Of a DNA stretch of 64,000 bases, positions 1 to 12,900 are shown one piece after another. The stretch is from the NCBI GenBank assembly GCA_013398295.1, contig VZSF01002920.1, positions 124,001-188,000 of the forward strand, written 5' to 3'. The position numbers and the translations under genes are program-made. Within the stretch, counting starts at the first letter, position 1. The number at the start of each line of letters is the position of its first letter. This DNA is from Chionis minor. Its lineage: Eukaryota; Chordata; Aves; Charadriiformes; Chionididae. A model generated the notes under the pieces. The model saw nothing but the letters and a program-made list of their open reading frames with translations. It ran no database searches and was not told the origin of the DNA.

Positions 1-1660
1 GTCCTCTGAGTTTGCAAAAGGTATAACAGATTTTAGAACACTAGAACAGATCTTTGAACTTGGACAAACCCTTCAAGACCTTTTCATATATTATATTTTG
101 ACCCCTCAGACGCTGTAAAAGAATTTAGTCAGTGTACAGCTGCATTAATGTTTTAGAATTTACCTGCCCATCCTCTCCTGGCCTTTATGAGGATATGACT
201 GAAACGTATTTTTTTCAGAATATGTTACTGTATCTACAATGTATCATTTCTTTAAGCTTTCATCATTATAAGCCTTAAGTACTATTGCAGAATTTAAAAG
301 TTCCTGCAAAAATTCTTACAAAAATAGAGACTATTCTATTTTATGTGAGTTTTTCCCCCATGCAGTAATCAAAACTTCTTCATTCACAGAAACCACTCTC
401 ACAAACAGACTGTCTTTATTCCACACATCACCAGCTGGGTGATATGTGGAGTTGGGAGAAATTCTTCTATTTTTCAGTCTTAAGGCAGCCAAAACCATTT
501 CACCTATTCACTCAAAATTTGATAATTACTTTGGCTGAAACAAGTTTTTAAAAATAACAAGATACACAGCAGAAAAATAAAAGTGTTTTGCCTGTGAATT
601 ATTTCCTGAGGTTCTTTTACCCATTCAACAGAACAACCCATTTCCTCAACATCAAATTTTCCACCCTTGCCTTCAGTGATCCCCCAAATATTTTTAGATT
701 AAATGGTAATCAGCCAGTAAATTTGTGTCTGCTGTCTGAGGTGAGGCCTCTTTTTGTTTGTTTGGGACTCAACACTTAAATCTATATGCTTTCAGCTACA
801 TTTTGTATTAAGAGAAACAATGAAAAATAATTCCCTAACATTACCAATGGGTGGCAGGACCAGTTCTAGTCCAATTTCCTTCTGGAAATGTTCAATTAAA
901 TTTACAAGGGTAAATAAATTAGTATCTGTAAAAAAAATCTTAGAATTGCACTATTAATCATTTTGACTGTATCTACAACCAGGGCATGAAAAAGCATAAA
1001 GGTGTTCACCTTTACAGCTAGCCCAGAGCCAATTGCTCTTGGCAGCAATGTCAGAAGAGCTTCCAATTTTTGTGGTTTGGCTGACGTAATCTATGAGGTT
1101 TGTCAAAAATTGCATTCTCTAAAATGCTGAATTACGTGTCTAAAAATAGCACAAAAAACCGAATTTGAAAACGTTTTGATGAATTTGCTGTGTTTCAATA
1201 GTAGAAGCATTAGTAGTAAATTTTTGAAGTGCCTTATTTATACCCGTATGAAAGTCCATCATCAAGCAATGCCACCAGCATTGTAACCTTCTAGAGCACC
1301 GACTTCAGTGACAACTTCAGAGACTGGCGGATGGATCCAGGCTAAGTGTTAGCTCCTTATTTATGGGAAAAAACAAGCCCTCCTCCAACGCTGTGCAGCA
1401 AGACTGTACACTAAATGTCGCTTACCCAGTGCAGGCAGAAGGCTCCCGGTGAAGTGGCATGTCCCACCATTGCCCACCATATAAAACCACCATCACAAGC
1501 GTCTCCTGTTGAGGCAAGGAAGCATGCTAAGGGAGACTCCCTGAAAACGGTCAGAGAAGAACACAATAAAACCATGGTAAGCCCTGGATCTGAAAGCTTG
1601 TCCCTACATGATGAACAATTCAAGGAGAGTTTCATGAGAAGAGCGGAGGTCGTGAGGGCT
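1..1660. other. Upstream DNA without recognised features
   Basis: AT-rich single-copy-looking sequence. No splice-bounded coding stretch, known repeat or RNA gene is recognised. Reading frames here are short and lack family resemblance. Confidence 0.5.
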
Positions 1661-1689
1661 TGAGATCCGCCATCTCTAGAGGTGAAGGA

Positions 1690-1970
1690 CCTACAAAATT
1701 GATAGGATAAGGGGTAATGGCTTCAAACTGGAAGAGGGGAGATTTAGATATTAGGAAGAAATGTTTCACTCTGAGGGTGGTGAGGCACTGGGACAGGGTG
1801 CCGAGGGAAGTTGTGGAGACCCCATCCCTGGAAGTGTTCCAAGACCAGGCTGGATGGGGCTTTGAGTAACCTGGTCTAGTGGGAGGCATCCCTACCCATG
1901 GCAGGGGGGTTGGAACTAGATGATCTTGAAGGTCCCTTCCAACCTAAGCTGTTCTATGATTCTATGGAAA
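1690..1970 (+). repeat. CR1 LINE 3' end, sense on +
   Basis: Contains the CR1 3' UTR order: GGGGAGATTTAGAT, the GTGAGGCACTGG block, the CCCATCCCTGGAAGTGTTC block, TAGATGATCTT(G)AAGGTCCCTTCC and a CTATGATTCTATGG tail. It is a 5'-truncated copy ending about 60 bases before the CpG island. Confidence 0.92.
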
Positions 1971-2029
1971 TCGATTCTAGTAAGGAGACCAAGTCCACCA
2001 TAAGCCAGTACAGCAAATGCGGCCCTGGG

Positions 2030-2900
2030 CCATCCCTTGCTGGGGGGGTGCAGGACAGCCAGCCCGTGGCGGATGACCCACCGGGCCGCCCCGTCCCGCC
2101 ACACACCCCCTGGGGCTCGCGGGGCCGCCATGCGGCCGCCCCCCACTCCCCAGTGGCCCCGGGACGCTCCCGCCCCCCGTCCCACCGCCCTCGCCCCAGG
2201 CCCGGCCCCGGCCCCACCCGCCATTTCGCGTGGGAGCCNNNNNNNNNNNNNNNNNNNNNNNNNNNNNNNNNNNNNNNNNNNNNNNNNNNNNNNNNNNNNN
2301 NNNNNNNNNNNNNNNNNNNNNNNNNNNNNNNNNNNNNNNNNNNNNNNNNNNNNNNNNNNNNNNNNNNNNNNNNNNNNNNNNNNNNNNNNNNNNNNNNNNN
2401 NNNNNNNNNNNNNNNNNNNNNNNNNNNNNNNNNNNNNNNNNNNNNNNNNNNNNNNNNNNNNNNNNNNNNNNNNNNNNNNNNNNNNNNNNNNNNNNNNNNN
2501 NNNNNNNNNNNNNNNNNNNNNNNNNNNNNNNNNNNNNNNNNNNNNNNNNNNNNNNNNNNNNNNNNNNNNNNNNNNNNNNNNNNNNNNNNNNNNNNNNNNN
2601 NNNNNNNNNNNNNNNNNNNNNNNNNNNNNNNNNNNNNNNNNNNNNNNNNNNNNGGAGGGAGGGAGGGGGGCGGCGGCGGGCGTGAGGCAGCGCTTGCATC
2701 TTCTGCAGCCTCGAGAATGCCGCAGCGGGCTCGGATGGGCGTGAAATCCTTTCGAGAGGGGGAAAGAAAATGTCTCCTCTGTCTGACTGCAAAGCGCCCC
2801 CCTCTCGAAGCAGATTGCTGGGCACGGACTCTCCCCCGTGGCTCGGAGTTGGCTTTTCACGGCCGGTGTACCCCAAATAATATGTTGTGCGTCCTCCAAG
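2030..2900 (+). promoter_or_regulatory. ARL8: CpG-island promoter of the ARL8-like gene
   Basis: GC content and CpG density rise sharply at about 2010 and fall again by about 2900, in an otherwise AT-rich region. The visible flanks of the gap are C-rich on the left (repeated CCGCCCC-type runs, GCCGCCATGCGG, CGCCATTTCGCG, which resemble YY1 or Sp1 type sites) and G-rich on the right (GGAGGGAGGGAGG and GGCGGCGGGC). There is no TATA box. It lies in the right place for a housekeeping promoter, upstream of exon 2. Confidence 0.7.
2239..2653. other. Assembly gap (415 N), probably hiding exon 1
   Basis: No sequence. Exon 1 of an ARL8 gene would be about 123 coding bases (residues 1-41, with the amphipathic N-terminus and the P-loop GLQYSGKT). 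No translation of the sequence between the gap and exon 2 shows such residues, and the gap sits in the middle of the CpG island. The N length may be an estimate rather than a measured size. Confidence 0.85.
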
Positions 2901-5836
2901 CCCACAACTCCCCCGTCACTGAGTTCTCCCCTCCCATCGGTTACATCCATGTTAATGTCTCCCAGAATTCCTTGATGGCTCTTTCCCGGCATTCAAGTCT
3001 GATTCTTGCCTTCTCTTCCCACTGTGGTGATGGCCTTGCAGCCTTGTTCCTCTCTAACGCCGACACCTACCATGATGTTTTCCGTTTTGTCACCATGCTG
3101 AATGCATTCCTCATCTTCGTTTGCTGTGCTCTCCGCCCTTCTGCATTTGGGTCCATCCCAAGGATTTACTTTCCATCAGAAGATGGATACAAACATATAT
3201 GTTAAATATAGTTGCTACTAATCACGAAGCTTAGTACATAATACCCTTTTCTGCAAGGTGATCACCATTGTGAGATATATTGCAGCTTCACCTGCTGCAA
3301 GATAAAAGGTTTCCAGATATTCTTCAGTCCTTATCCTGAAAAGTCACTAGATCATGAATTGAAACCAGACTGGGAGGTGTATGGCCTGAAGTCAAAGAGA
3401 TTGAGGCAACGGTGACATGAGTATATTTGTTATTTGCTTTTGTATACAGTTATGGATTAAGGGAAAAGTAGGAAATTGTGAATTAGTGTGAGCGAAGAAG
3501 TGGAGGGAGAGCAGGAGAAAAAGGAATGGGGTAAGGAAAGTACACAATGCAAATACGTTTTGGGGGACATCAACAATCAGTAAACAGAAAATGTCTGGAA
3601 TGGGTATTTTAGTTTGTTTGTTAGGCACTCGGGCAGTCTTGGTAACACGGGCCTCGGCCCTCCTCATGCCCATTGGGAGTGTTCATCTCCCAAGAGTGGA
3701 CTTTGCTGAGGAAGGGGAAGAGGCATGACAAATTATATCGCTTCTTGGATTGATTTCATAAATGGAGCAAAGAAGAGCACACCAACAGTTCAGAGACCTA
3801 GTGTGCGGTGAAACTGTCCACTCACTCACCCTGCACCACCTGTGGAATGGCATCATATGTGTTTGTCTCTCTCGTGCTAATATCTTGACTATGAGAGCAC
3901 TGCTGTTACTGCAGGTCTGATTTTGCCAGCAAACGTATTGCTTAAGAATATTCTACAAGGCATTCATGTTTTCTGACTAGGGGAATGTCGTTGCACGTTT
4001 TATAGCTTTTGGATCTTTGAATCTGGAGATGACACACCATGATAATCACTGAATAAGGGTGGCTGAAGAATTTGGGAGTAAGGCAATGGATAATAGCTTA
4101 CTCTTGAATACAGTTGATATGAGGATGGCAAATAGATTGGGAACTCTAGTGACATACTCAAAAACGCACAGTGTGATGAGATGAGAATAACCATCCCCTC
4201 AAAAATAGTGGCTATTTAAAATGCAAGCTGTGATAGATCATAACAACAAATGGTAGGAAATTACTGTTTTTTCCACTTTGCAATAGTATTCAGAGATCCC
4301 CTCATGATAACACTGAATAAACGCCCTTTGAGACAGTCTTTTCCCTGAAGAGTTTGAGCCATATTTAGTCCTCTGTTACCGTTGGAAACCTTGGATAACG
4401 TCACTGCCTTTAACTATGGGTGTGCACTGATGTAATGGGCTAGAGTCTGGCCCATAGTCATTATTGTAAGGGGTTATGGCAGTATTCATTATCAGTTCAA
4501 TATTCAGCAACATTTAAAGAGGACATTCCAAACTTCTCAGCATCAGTTGTTTTCGCTTGTGTCAGGGTATAATCTCTTTTTTACTGAGATACAACAATAA
4601 ACTTGTTTGCACATCTTGAATATTCACAAAAATAGGAAATTTGTCCCGTAAAACTTCCTTAGCAAGCAAAATGGAAGATTTTTTACTTTATGGTGCTTAC
4701 AGTACTTGAAACAAAATACAGTAATCAGAGTTTTTGGACTAATGCTCGCAAAAGATTGAACATAATACTTTCTTCTTTTCATTGTGTGGGAAAATAAAGA
4801 ACTGTCAACATAATACTTTCTTTGTAGCTATTTCCGTTCAACCACAACAGAAAATTTTTAGAGGGAAAAACTAAAGACCAGTAAAGGGCATAGTAATCCT
4901 GTGCATTCTATCCCCAATACTAGGGCAGTTATGATGTTGGGGTTGTTTTTATTTTTGTCTTCGAGTTAAGCATATTACATATGATACATAAACTGCTGAC
5001 AAAAGTGGAATCGTGACTTTCTATGAGTTTTTCAAACAATAACCTCCAGAGTTGGCTGGCTTGTTTTCCAGGCATTTCTGTGCTTGAGTAATGATGCTAC
5101 GTTCTCAAGATTTATGTGCTCATATGTGTTTTATGTGTCTGTCCTCAGCAAATAAATGCACTACATATTTTAAAAAATTAGGCCAGTACTTGCTGCAGGA
5201 GATGGTTACTGATTGGCTTTGTGTTACTCCATCCAATTAAAAACGTCTGTCACTGCTGGGTACGTGTATCTGTATGAGACTGCAGGTGCGTTTGTCTTCA
5301 CTGTTTTTTTTCCTACTGCTGTTGACAAGTCACTGAAGCAAGGAGAGAAGACAGAAAAAAAAAAAAAAAGAGACTTTCAGAAACAAAAGATGGGGAAGAT
5401 GTATAGTACAGAATTTAGCAAGAACATTCCCATAGGTAAGGTTGAACAAGTAGTTGATGGAAGTTGTTTCTTGCCTGAAGGCAAGAAATTAGATTAATTC
5501 CAAACCCCAGATCTTGTGAGAGGATCAAGTAACTGTCAAATGTTATACAGCTTTTAGAGTCCCAGATTAAAAATAATTAATCTTAGGTTGTGAGCACAAA
5601 CTGGAGGCATAGCGTGTTCTCACCCTGCCATGAACAGCAAAGAGAAAAGTTGCAGAAAACATAAAGAGACCAGCACAGCTACTACTACTGGGGGTGGCTG
5701 GTGGTAGTGTGTGCGCTGTGAGGCACGTAGCTGCTCTGGTGCACCCTGAAGCTCTGATCATCCAGTTGTCAGATGAGAAGGACCTGTTGGAGCGTGCCTG
5801 CTTCCTTCCTTGTCCTGATAGCCATATTTTCTTCAA

Positions 5837-5858
5837 CCCCCCCCCCCCCCCCCCCCCC
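5837..5858. repeat. Poly(C) homopolymer, 22 bases
   Basis: An uninterrupted C22 run between CTTCAA and AACCCTAG. Long C/G homopolymers are rare in vertebrate DNA and prone to sequencing error, so the exact length is uncertain. Confidence 0.9.
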
Positions 5859-6470
5859 AACCCTAGATATAAAGGGCAATGGCAAGTGCAGAAGATCCTG
5901 CTCTCCTATCTGGATGACTGGTAACCCAGGACTACTGTGTATGTCGCAGAGAGCGTGTGGACCTCTATGTAGACATAACTGTTAAGTAACCATCTGCATA
6001 TCTTAATGCATTGTGCCTAGGAGACACAACGTCTTATTAAGGATACATTTTGAAAAGGAAGAATGAATAATGAAATACTTGGATCTGAGTTTCACCTTTT
6101 CTCCTCAAAAGCTGTCTTCTGTAGTAGGTAGATAGGCATAAGGTTCCTGTTGGCATGATGACAAGCGTGTGTCTTGTAAAAACATTTCTCTGAACTGGGG
6201 GAGGAGGCAGTGCTTTGATTTTATGTTTTGTGTTTATGGTGTGCTGAGTTAGTACCTTGTATTTTTTCTGTCTTAATGGCATTCTGTTAGCTTCCACAGT
6301 GGGACTCCTCTGTTGTCACCTACTCAAAAGGAAAGGATCTGCACGTAGTACTCTCTAATAAGTACTCCTTCACCATTTATTATATTTGGAACTAAACCAT
6401 TGGTAACGGTAGTAAGCAACTACAGGGAAAAATCCTGGTATAGTCAGTTTTATCGTATTTTATCATATTG

Positions 6471-6531
6471 GGGGGTTGGATTAGATGACCTTTAAAGGTC
6501 CCTTCCAACCCAAATCGTTCTATGATTCCAT
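6471..6531 (+). repeat. Short CR1 3' tail, sense on +
   Basis: Only the last 60 bases of CR1 remain: GGGTTGGATTAGATGACC, AAAGGTCCCTTCCAACCC and TTCTATGATTCCAT. It lies 305 bases before exon 2. Confidence 0.88.
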
Positions 6532-6835
6532 ATCTTTACTGTGCTGCTTTCTGGTTTGCTGAAGGATCACATGAAGAATTATCTGAAGTCTCGTGGCTTC
6601 TGCGGTGATCTTTGTTGCTGAGGAGAATAAAAGATCGTTTAAAGGAACTGAAATGAACAGTCTTCCTTGGTGTGACAATGCATTAATTGAAGTACTAGCC
6701 AGTGCTCTTGCAGACAATTAATGTGGTATTTTACAGTGTTATAAAATAAAAAATTTAGATTGCAAACGAGAAACTTATCTGCTGTGTATCAACTGTTCTG
6801 TAATAAATACAATTTTTTTTTTTTTTCTATTCTAG

Positions 6836-6916
6836 TCAGGGCAGTTCACAGAAGATATGATTCCTACAGTAGGCTTCAATATGAGAAAAATAACAAAAGG
6901 AAACGTTACCATAAAG
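6836..6916 (+). CDS. ARL8: ARL8-like exon 2 (residues 42-68)
   Basis: It starts after a polypyrimidine tract and TCTAG and ends before GTAGGT. It is 81 bases, phase 0 at both ends, and reads [18 protein letters not shown] then ITKGNVTIK. It carries switch I with the invariant Thr52. Residue 46 is Thr, where ARL8A has Asn and ARL8B has Ser. The phase-0 start fits an exon 1 ending with complete codon 41. Confidence 0.95.
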
Positions 6917-9900
6917 GTAGGTGCGCATGTTTGAATTAATACAGAGTGAGTAACTAACAGACAAAGTAATTTCAACTTGGAACGTGAAAGCATAAGAAAT
7001 ATCTTTTAAGATGGTACCATCATTTATCTTTTTTTTTCTAGCTCAGAAATAACTTTTCTAAAGCATATAGTTGTACATTTCTCTGTTATATTAATCTGTT
7101 TGATTTCATTATATCCATGCCAGGCAGGAGCTTTGTTGCACTCTTTTGGTTTAGAAAGGTCATAAAATTCTGGGATACTAAGGGAGCTGAGTTGACTCCT
7201 GGAGGTGCCTCTCTCTTCTCTTCTGTCTCTCCCTCCCACAACTCTTAAGTGAAATCTGAAGCACCTTCACTCCTAATTTACGCATCTCAGCAGAGAGCAT
7301 GGTTTAGCTCGCATGAGGTTAGCTATATGGAAGTACAACATCCAATGCAAGTCAGTTGTCAGGGAATCACCTCTTAGGCCTATAGAGAAATATAGGTGAT
7401 GCTAGTTTGGTTGTGGTTTATGCCATACGCATCAAAATAGAGATGAATCACTCCAGTAGCATTAAGGCGCTGTCTCTTGTTTGATTATGAAGGGAGCCTC
7501 ATTGGTTACATTGAATTCATAACTTCTGTCTAGCATTAGATGAAGGAATCATAGGTTTTTTGCTTTATCTTCACTGTTCCCTCCTTTTCCTTCATTTTCT
7601 CTCCTTTCTCTCCCTCAGTTCTAAAGATACTCTTTTTCCTGTGCTTTGGTGTGACTCTGAAACCTAGGGAGGATTTTCTGAAATGACCTGTAATGTGAAT
7701 ATAAGTAGTTATTAACTCTCTACCCATTCTCTTTGAACAGTGAACAGGTAAAGGGTGGTAAAAGGGGTAATTGACTGCTGTTGTTTGGAAGATCTTAAAG
7801 CTGAACTAAAACCCCATAAACTTAGAATGACCATAGTGGTATAAATACTGTGACTGCCTGCCTGTTTCCAGTTGTAGCATCTTGCTACACTTTTTCAAAA
7901 TTTCACATGGCCGTAGGGCCATGAGCTGTATGTTTCACTTGTGTATCTAGTTTGCTGTTATGAGCTTGCAGAGTAATCAGTAAGTTCCTCTATGACTGCT
8001 TGTATGTTCCATTGCCTAATAAGACAGTCTTTTGAAAGCTATCGAAATGGAAAGTCTAGTATCACCCAACTATTTCCTCTCGTCACCCCAACGCTCATTA
8101 CCATACGCCCTTTTGAAATTCATGTCAGGTTTGGCTGAAATAAAAACTCTTAACATTACCCATGTTTTGGTGTGATTTTAATTTCCCAGGAAATTTTGGC
8201 AGATTGTCAAAAAAAATTGATGGTGAGTATCTTAAAATTAGGTCCACAGTAAAGACTGTAAAAGGCTTAGCAGGCAAATGGACTAAAATGTGAAATGGAG
8301 TAACAGTAAAGTGGAAGAGAATCATTATTGCCTTGGTAACCTCAAGTTTATGACTTTGTGCACAGTCATTGTAATTAAGTACATGATTAGAGCCTACTTT
8401 GGGAATGAATCTGACCTCGCTCTTATGACAGAGCCGGTGAGCAAGAAGACAAAGTAGCATCATATAAGCCTTTTTAATTCACACATTTCCTGAAAGGTAA
8501 ATGATTGATAGAAGACTCAGCTTTTTTTTTTTTCCAGTGTAGATGGTGCGTGTGTGTGTTTGTGAATTCACAAAAAACAAACTGTCACACAGTGAGCACT
8601 GCAGTACTCAATGCAACATGTCCAAACTCTTCTTTGAAGTGAAAAGTCAAGGCTAGTCATTACCTTACACAGTGGCCAGCTCCCTGAAAACACAGAGCAA
8701 TTTATATGGCAATATGAGTAAGCCTGCATTGGTTGCACTGCATCTGCAGACAACGTAGGTGACCAGAATCAGAAGCCTCTCAGCACTAATTCTTGCAGCC
8801 AAACCTATGTGTTCAGTTTACTTTGGAGACCCAGGAATCGGAAAGAATAAAAGGTAACTGAACTGGTCATCCAGGAGGCAAAACTAGTGCACAAGGTACA
8901 CATTCTGCTGAGTTACAGTCATGCAGCTTGTTCTTGGCAATGGAGGCTATTATTTCATTATGCTTTCTGTCGGTTCTTATGAATGCTACGTTTGAAGTTG
9001 GTGAAAAACAACAGAATTTCATCGATGATGAGGTGTCACTTCTGGTCTTGGCCCTTCTTCACCTGTATTCTCAGTATATGCCAGATCATCCAAGCTGTCC
9101 TTCCTCTCTGCTGGTTCATTTCTCTGTGGCCAGCTCTGCTTGTGGCAGTGCGTACACTACATATAAGGTGAGGCTGGGAAGGGGAAAGTTCAATTTATGA
9201 GAACATCTGCTTTGATTACAGTAGGGCAGTATTCATGCTGCATAACGAGAAGGTATACTGATTGGCAGAGAACTGTTTCCTCTCTTTCCTTGCTATGGAG
9301 TTTGCCTCCAACTCTCCTCGTGCCCATTAGCTTCTTATCAAATATATTCCCCTCTTCCACTGTCTGCTTTCTTTGTGCCTAAGTACTTTGCATATACACA
9401 CAAAGGCCAAACACCTCATTCCTCAATATAGCCACTCACATCCCTTAAAGAGGAAGCAACAAATGTCCTCCCTTAGTCCAGGAGTGAGTTTGTTAGTGAA
9501 TGAGAAAAGAAAGGGAATTCTAGTCTTGGGTCCCTCAGTTGAATGTGTCTCAACAGCTATTATTGTTACTAAGCAAAGAGCTGAACTCTGCTATAGAGAG
9601 AACCTGCTTCAGCCTAACAGTAGCTTGGTACATTCCCATTTATCTTGTCCCAAAAGAGTGCCTTTTTAATCAAAGTCAGACCTTCTGAATTTTTTTTCCA
9701 AATTCTGCTTTCCAAACAGAATCTTGTAAAGGGAAATAAAATCAGCCTCTCCTTAAAAAAAACCCCCCAAAACCAGAAAAAACCAGACAAACCCCAAACC
9801 ACAAAATAACCTTTTAATACACTCGCTTTTCTTCCTGTGGCAGCACTTCTAAATCTCAGTATGATGTTCCTCATACTAGGGACAAACTAGATTTACTTTC

Positions 9901-12900
9901 TGGGAAACCTAAGGGAGAATCAGGCCGGCCTAGTGAGACTGGCAGAGATTAAAGGTCAGCTTTTACAATCAGCCTAAGTAGATCGTGGTGTGAGGTTTAA
10001 CGTTCTGCTTCAAACCTGGCCCTGCACCCTTGCAGCCCTTTTCTGTCAGCACCAGTGAAGACATGGCAAAGTGGTACTCGGATCAGCCAGCTGATCTAGA
10101 TAAGAGCTACCTTTAAAAAAACCCAACAAACAACCAAATGAAGCCTGGCCCCATGCTAGTTTCTCCCCAGTCAAATTACCTAAGTGTTCCCCAAGCAGCT
10201 GCCTGATGGCTGGTGCCACCACAGTGTGGGAAAGCAGGATACAGACACAGGCAAAATGATGCATTTTGTGGGCAGCCTGGGTGGATTGACTTAGATAGCT
10301 GCAGAACATAGTATTTAGAGCACAGAATCTGGACGGGAAGAAAGCATTCTCTCCATTTGGTGAGAAAAAAGAAGTTTTCCTTCATCCTTCCACTCTGGTA
10401 GCTGCAAACTTTTAAGCACAGCTAACACCGCCTGTTGGTAGAGGGCTGCCAGAATTATGTGTTCAGTACACAACACATAGACTGCTTGTGGATTCAGATG
10501 AATCAGTGACAATAAAAAAAACAAAGTTCAATGCTATATAGTTAGTATTTATGAACCTTGGTTGTTGTTAAGTTTTCGCGTTATAATTAATTCATGATTC
10601 ATAGTAGTTATGAATGAGAATTTATAGAGAAGTCAGTGGGCATTGCTATCAGAATAGCCTGATTGATGTGCTAATTTTTTAGGTTTTTCTCCCTCAACAT
10701 TCTGTTTATTACACACAAATTACCATGTACACTAGCTATGGCAGCAAATCAAATAGTGTGTTTACAACAAGAACATCAGAGGTACTGCCTTCCAAGTGCA
10801 AATGCATCCTAAGGCCATGCCATGCTTTCTTGACCTCTTCTACATCAATGGTAGGAGAATGTGTAGAAGAATGGGACCAGTGAGAAAATTGTGATCAGCA
10901 TTGTGATACGAAGCAGCAAACGCAGACTCACAGGCAAAAGCTGTTTGTTTCAGTTTAAGTAGTCGAACTGTCTTAGATTTTCATTTATTCAAAGTGGTAT
11001 TTTTCTCTTACTGTTCTTTTATGCGTGCAGACGTTCGTTGTCCTCCTGCCTGAGCCTTCCCTTCTCCTTCAGAAGAGTATATTTGTACTGAAACAGTACC
11101 TTCCACTTGAGCTTTACCAATTATTCCTGACTCATCCAGGAGAGGATTCTATTTTAATTATTCCTAAACATCAGTTTCATACTCTTTTTATCGCATCTGC
11201 CTTGGTTTACAAGTGATCAAAGAAGTCCATAGATGTCACAGTCAATAAAAAAAGTTACCGCATTCAACTGTAGTTCATAAATAATCCACAGGAATAGGAA
11301 TTTCCTTTCAGTTCCCTTGCTTTTCTGTCTTTTGCATAGAAACAATAAGACCATGATTAGAGTTTATATAGAGAAAGTGTAAGGATAGTTGGAGTGCTAT
11401 ACAGATGCTGCTACAGAATTGTCAGATGTGGAAGAAAATGAGAAAGCTGTTGAAGGTTCGTTGAACCAGGCGAATAGCATAATGCTAACATTATTGATAT
11501 ACTTATTACTTTCAAAAACAATACTTGGTTTGGAAGCCAGTCTGCATAGGAAGATAATTTATCTTAACCTGTTCTCATGATTCTGCCACAGCAGCATACA
11601 GTGAAAGAAAGAGGTATAGGGGAGTATGGCTCTGATGTATAGATGCTTATTTCCTTAAAAGTCTGTTGAGATGAAGTACTTGTATGTCTCTATTCCCGTA
11701 TCTAGATAAAATGTTAAAATCTTACAGCCTAGTTGCTAGATAAAGTTTCCAAAATTACTTTACTGTGAGAAGAATGACGTCATTTGTTGGTAAGTTGATG
11801 ACTAAAGAATAGTGAGGGGGTGTCCTGCTAAACTAGTCTCTGTTTTTCTCTCTCTCCTGCTCTGCTTTGCAGGAGAGAGGGAACATCTGTCGCTCTGCCT
11901 GTTTGGGCCAGTCCGGCCCAAACCACGACAGAGGGATGCCTCTTGCTAGAATCCTTTGATGAGGTATTTGCAGCCTAGTCAACCTTTTTATCCCAATAAA
12001 TCAGGTTACCTTTCTCATAGAAATGTTATGACATCCAGCTGTCAGCTATTATTAAATTCCTGGATAAAGTGTTACTTTACTAAACCTGTGAAGTCCTTCA
12101 AACATGTCAGGAATGATTTTCATGGTAAGCAGATAGATCTTGCATCTGACCTTTTTCAAAGGTCTTGGGGGACACTGCAAAACAGAATCAATTTAACTTA
12201 CTCTAGAAGTGTGGCTGGGAAACTATCTGGGTCAAAAAGTCATCTGGCATTCCAGAAGTGTAAGACTGATCACCTTAGGCAAAGTAAATTGCAACACCAA
12301 GTAGGTGATACTGATGCTTTATCTGTTTCTTGCCGTATTTTGGGGTAGGCCACTAAGAAGGAAGTACGATGCCGGTGCAGTGTCACCGCCTGGTTTCTTT
12401 ACTACAGTTCTATCTCTAGTTTCCATACTATTCCAGAAGGCAACAGGAACTAAGGAGCATGTGGTCTTCTTTACTTTCTTCTGATTTTGGCAGTTATTTC
12501 CAGAAGCCAGTAGACTTATTCTCATATTTAATCTCTCATCCTAGGGGCTAAAAGTATAGTCACCGGCATGCCTCTGTGTATGAGTACTTGTCCAAATCAC
12601 ACTGAAAGAGAAACACTGATTTATGCAAGTCGAAACGTTTTGTAGGAAGGTGACAGTTTTATGTGCTCTTTAATCAAAGATGAGAATGATCAGAAATGTA
12701 AAGCTGTCAGCTTTAACCATGAATTGTCAAATTTTGGCTTGTCAGTATATTTAATAAAACCTGTCACTTGTTATTTCTGAAAAAAGAGGAAGCAGAGAAG
12801 AAAGATTTTACCAGGCAGTATTTGAAATCTAAGCGGAAAGCTTTATGGATTTTGAGGTTGTGGTTGAGATATTAAATTACAGGATGATTTCCAGCATCAA

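Larger units (their letters stand above)
2901..6835 (+). other. ARL8: Remainder of ARL8-like intron 1
   Basis: Mostly AT-rich intronic sequence. It holds a poly(A) run near 5355-5369, a 22-base poly(C) at 5837-5858 and a short CR1 tail at 6471-6531. No other exon is supported. Confidence 0.6.

Noticed and set aside
1898..3205. Long open frames crossing the CpG island on both strands
   Set aside because: They are open only because they run through 415 N; the visible translated parts are GC-rich noise with no ARL8 exon 1 residues.
8928..9200. 90-codon open frame on + with a hydrophobic start
   Set aside because: Lies in intron 2, overlaps another frame of similar size, and shows no homology.
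11956..12348. 130-codon open frame on + in intron 2
   Set aside because: Single frame without splice sites in register or family resemblance; length is within chance expectation for 64 kb.
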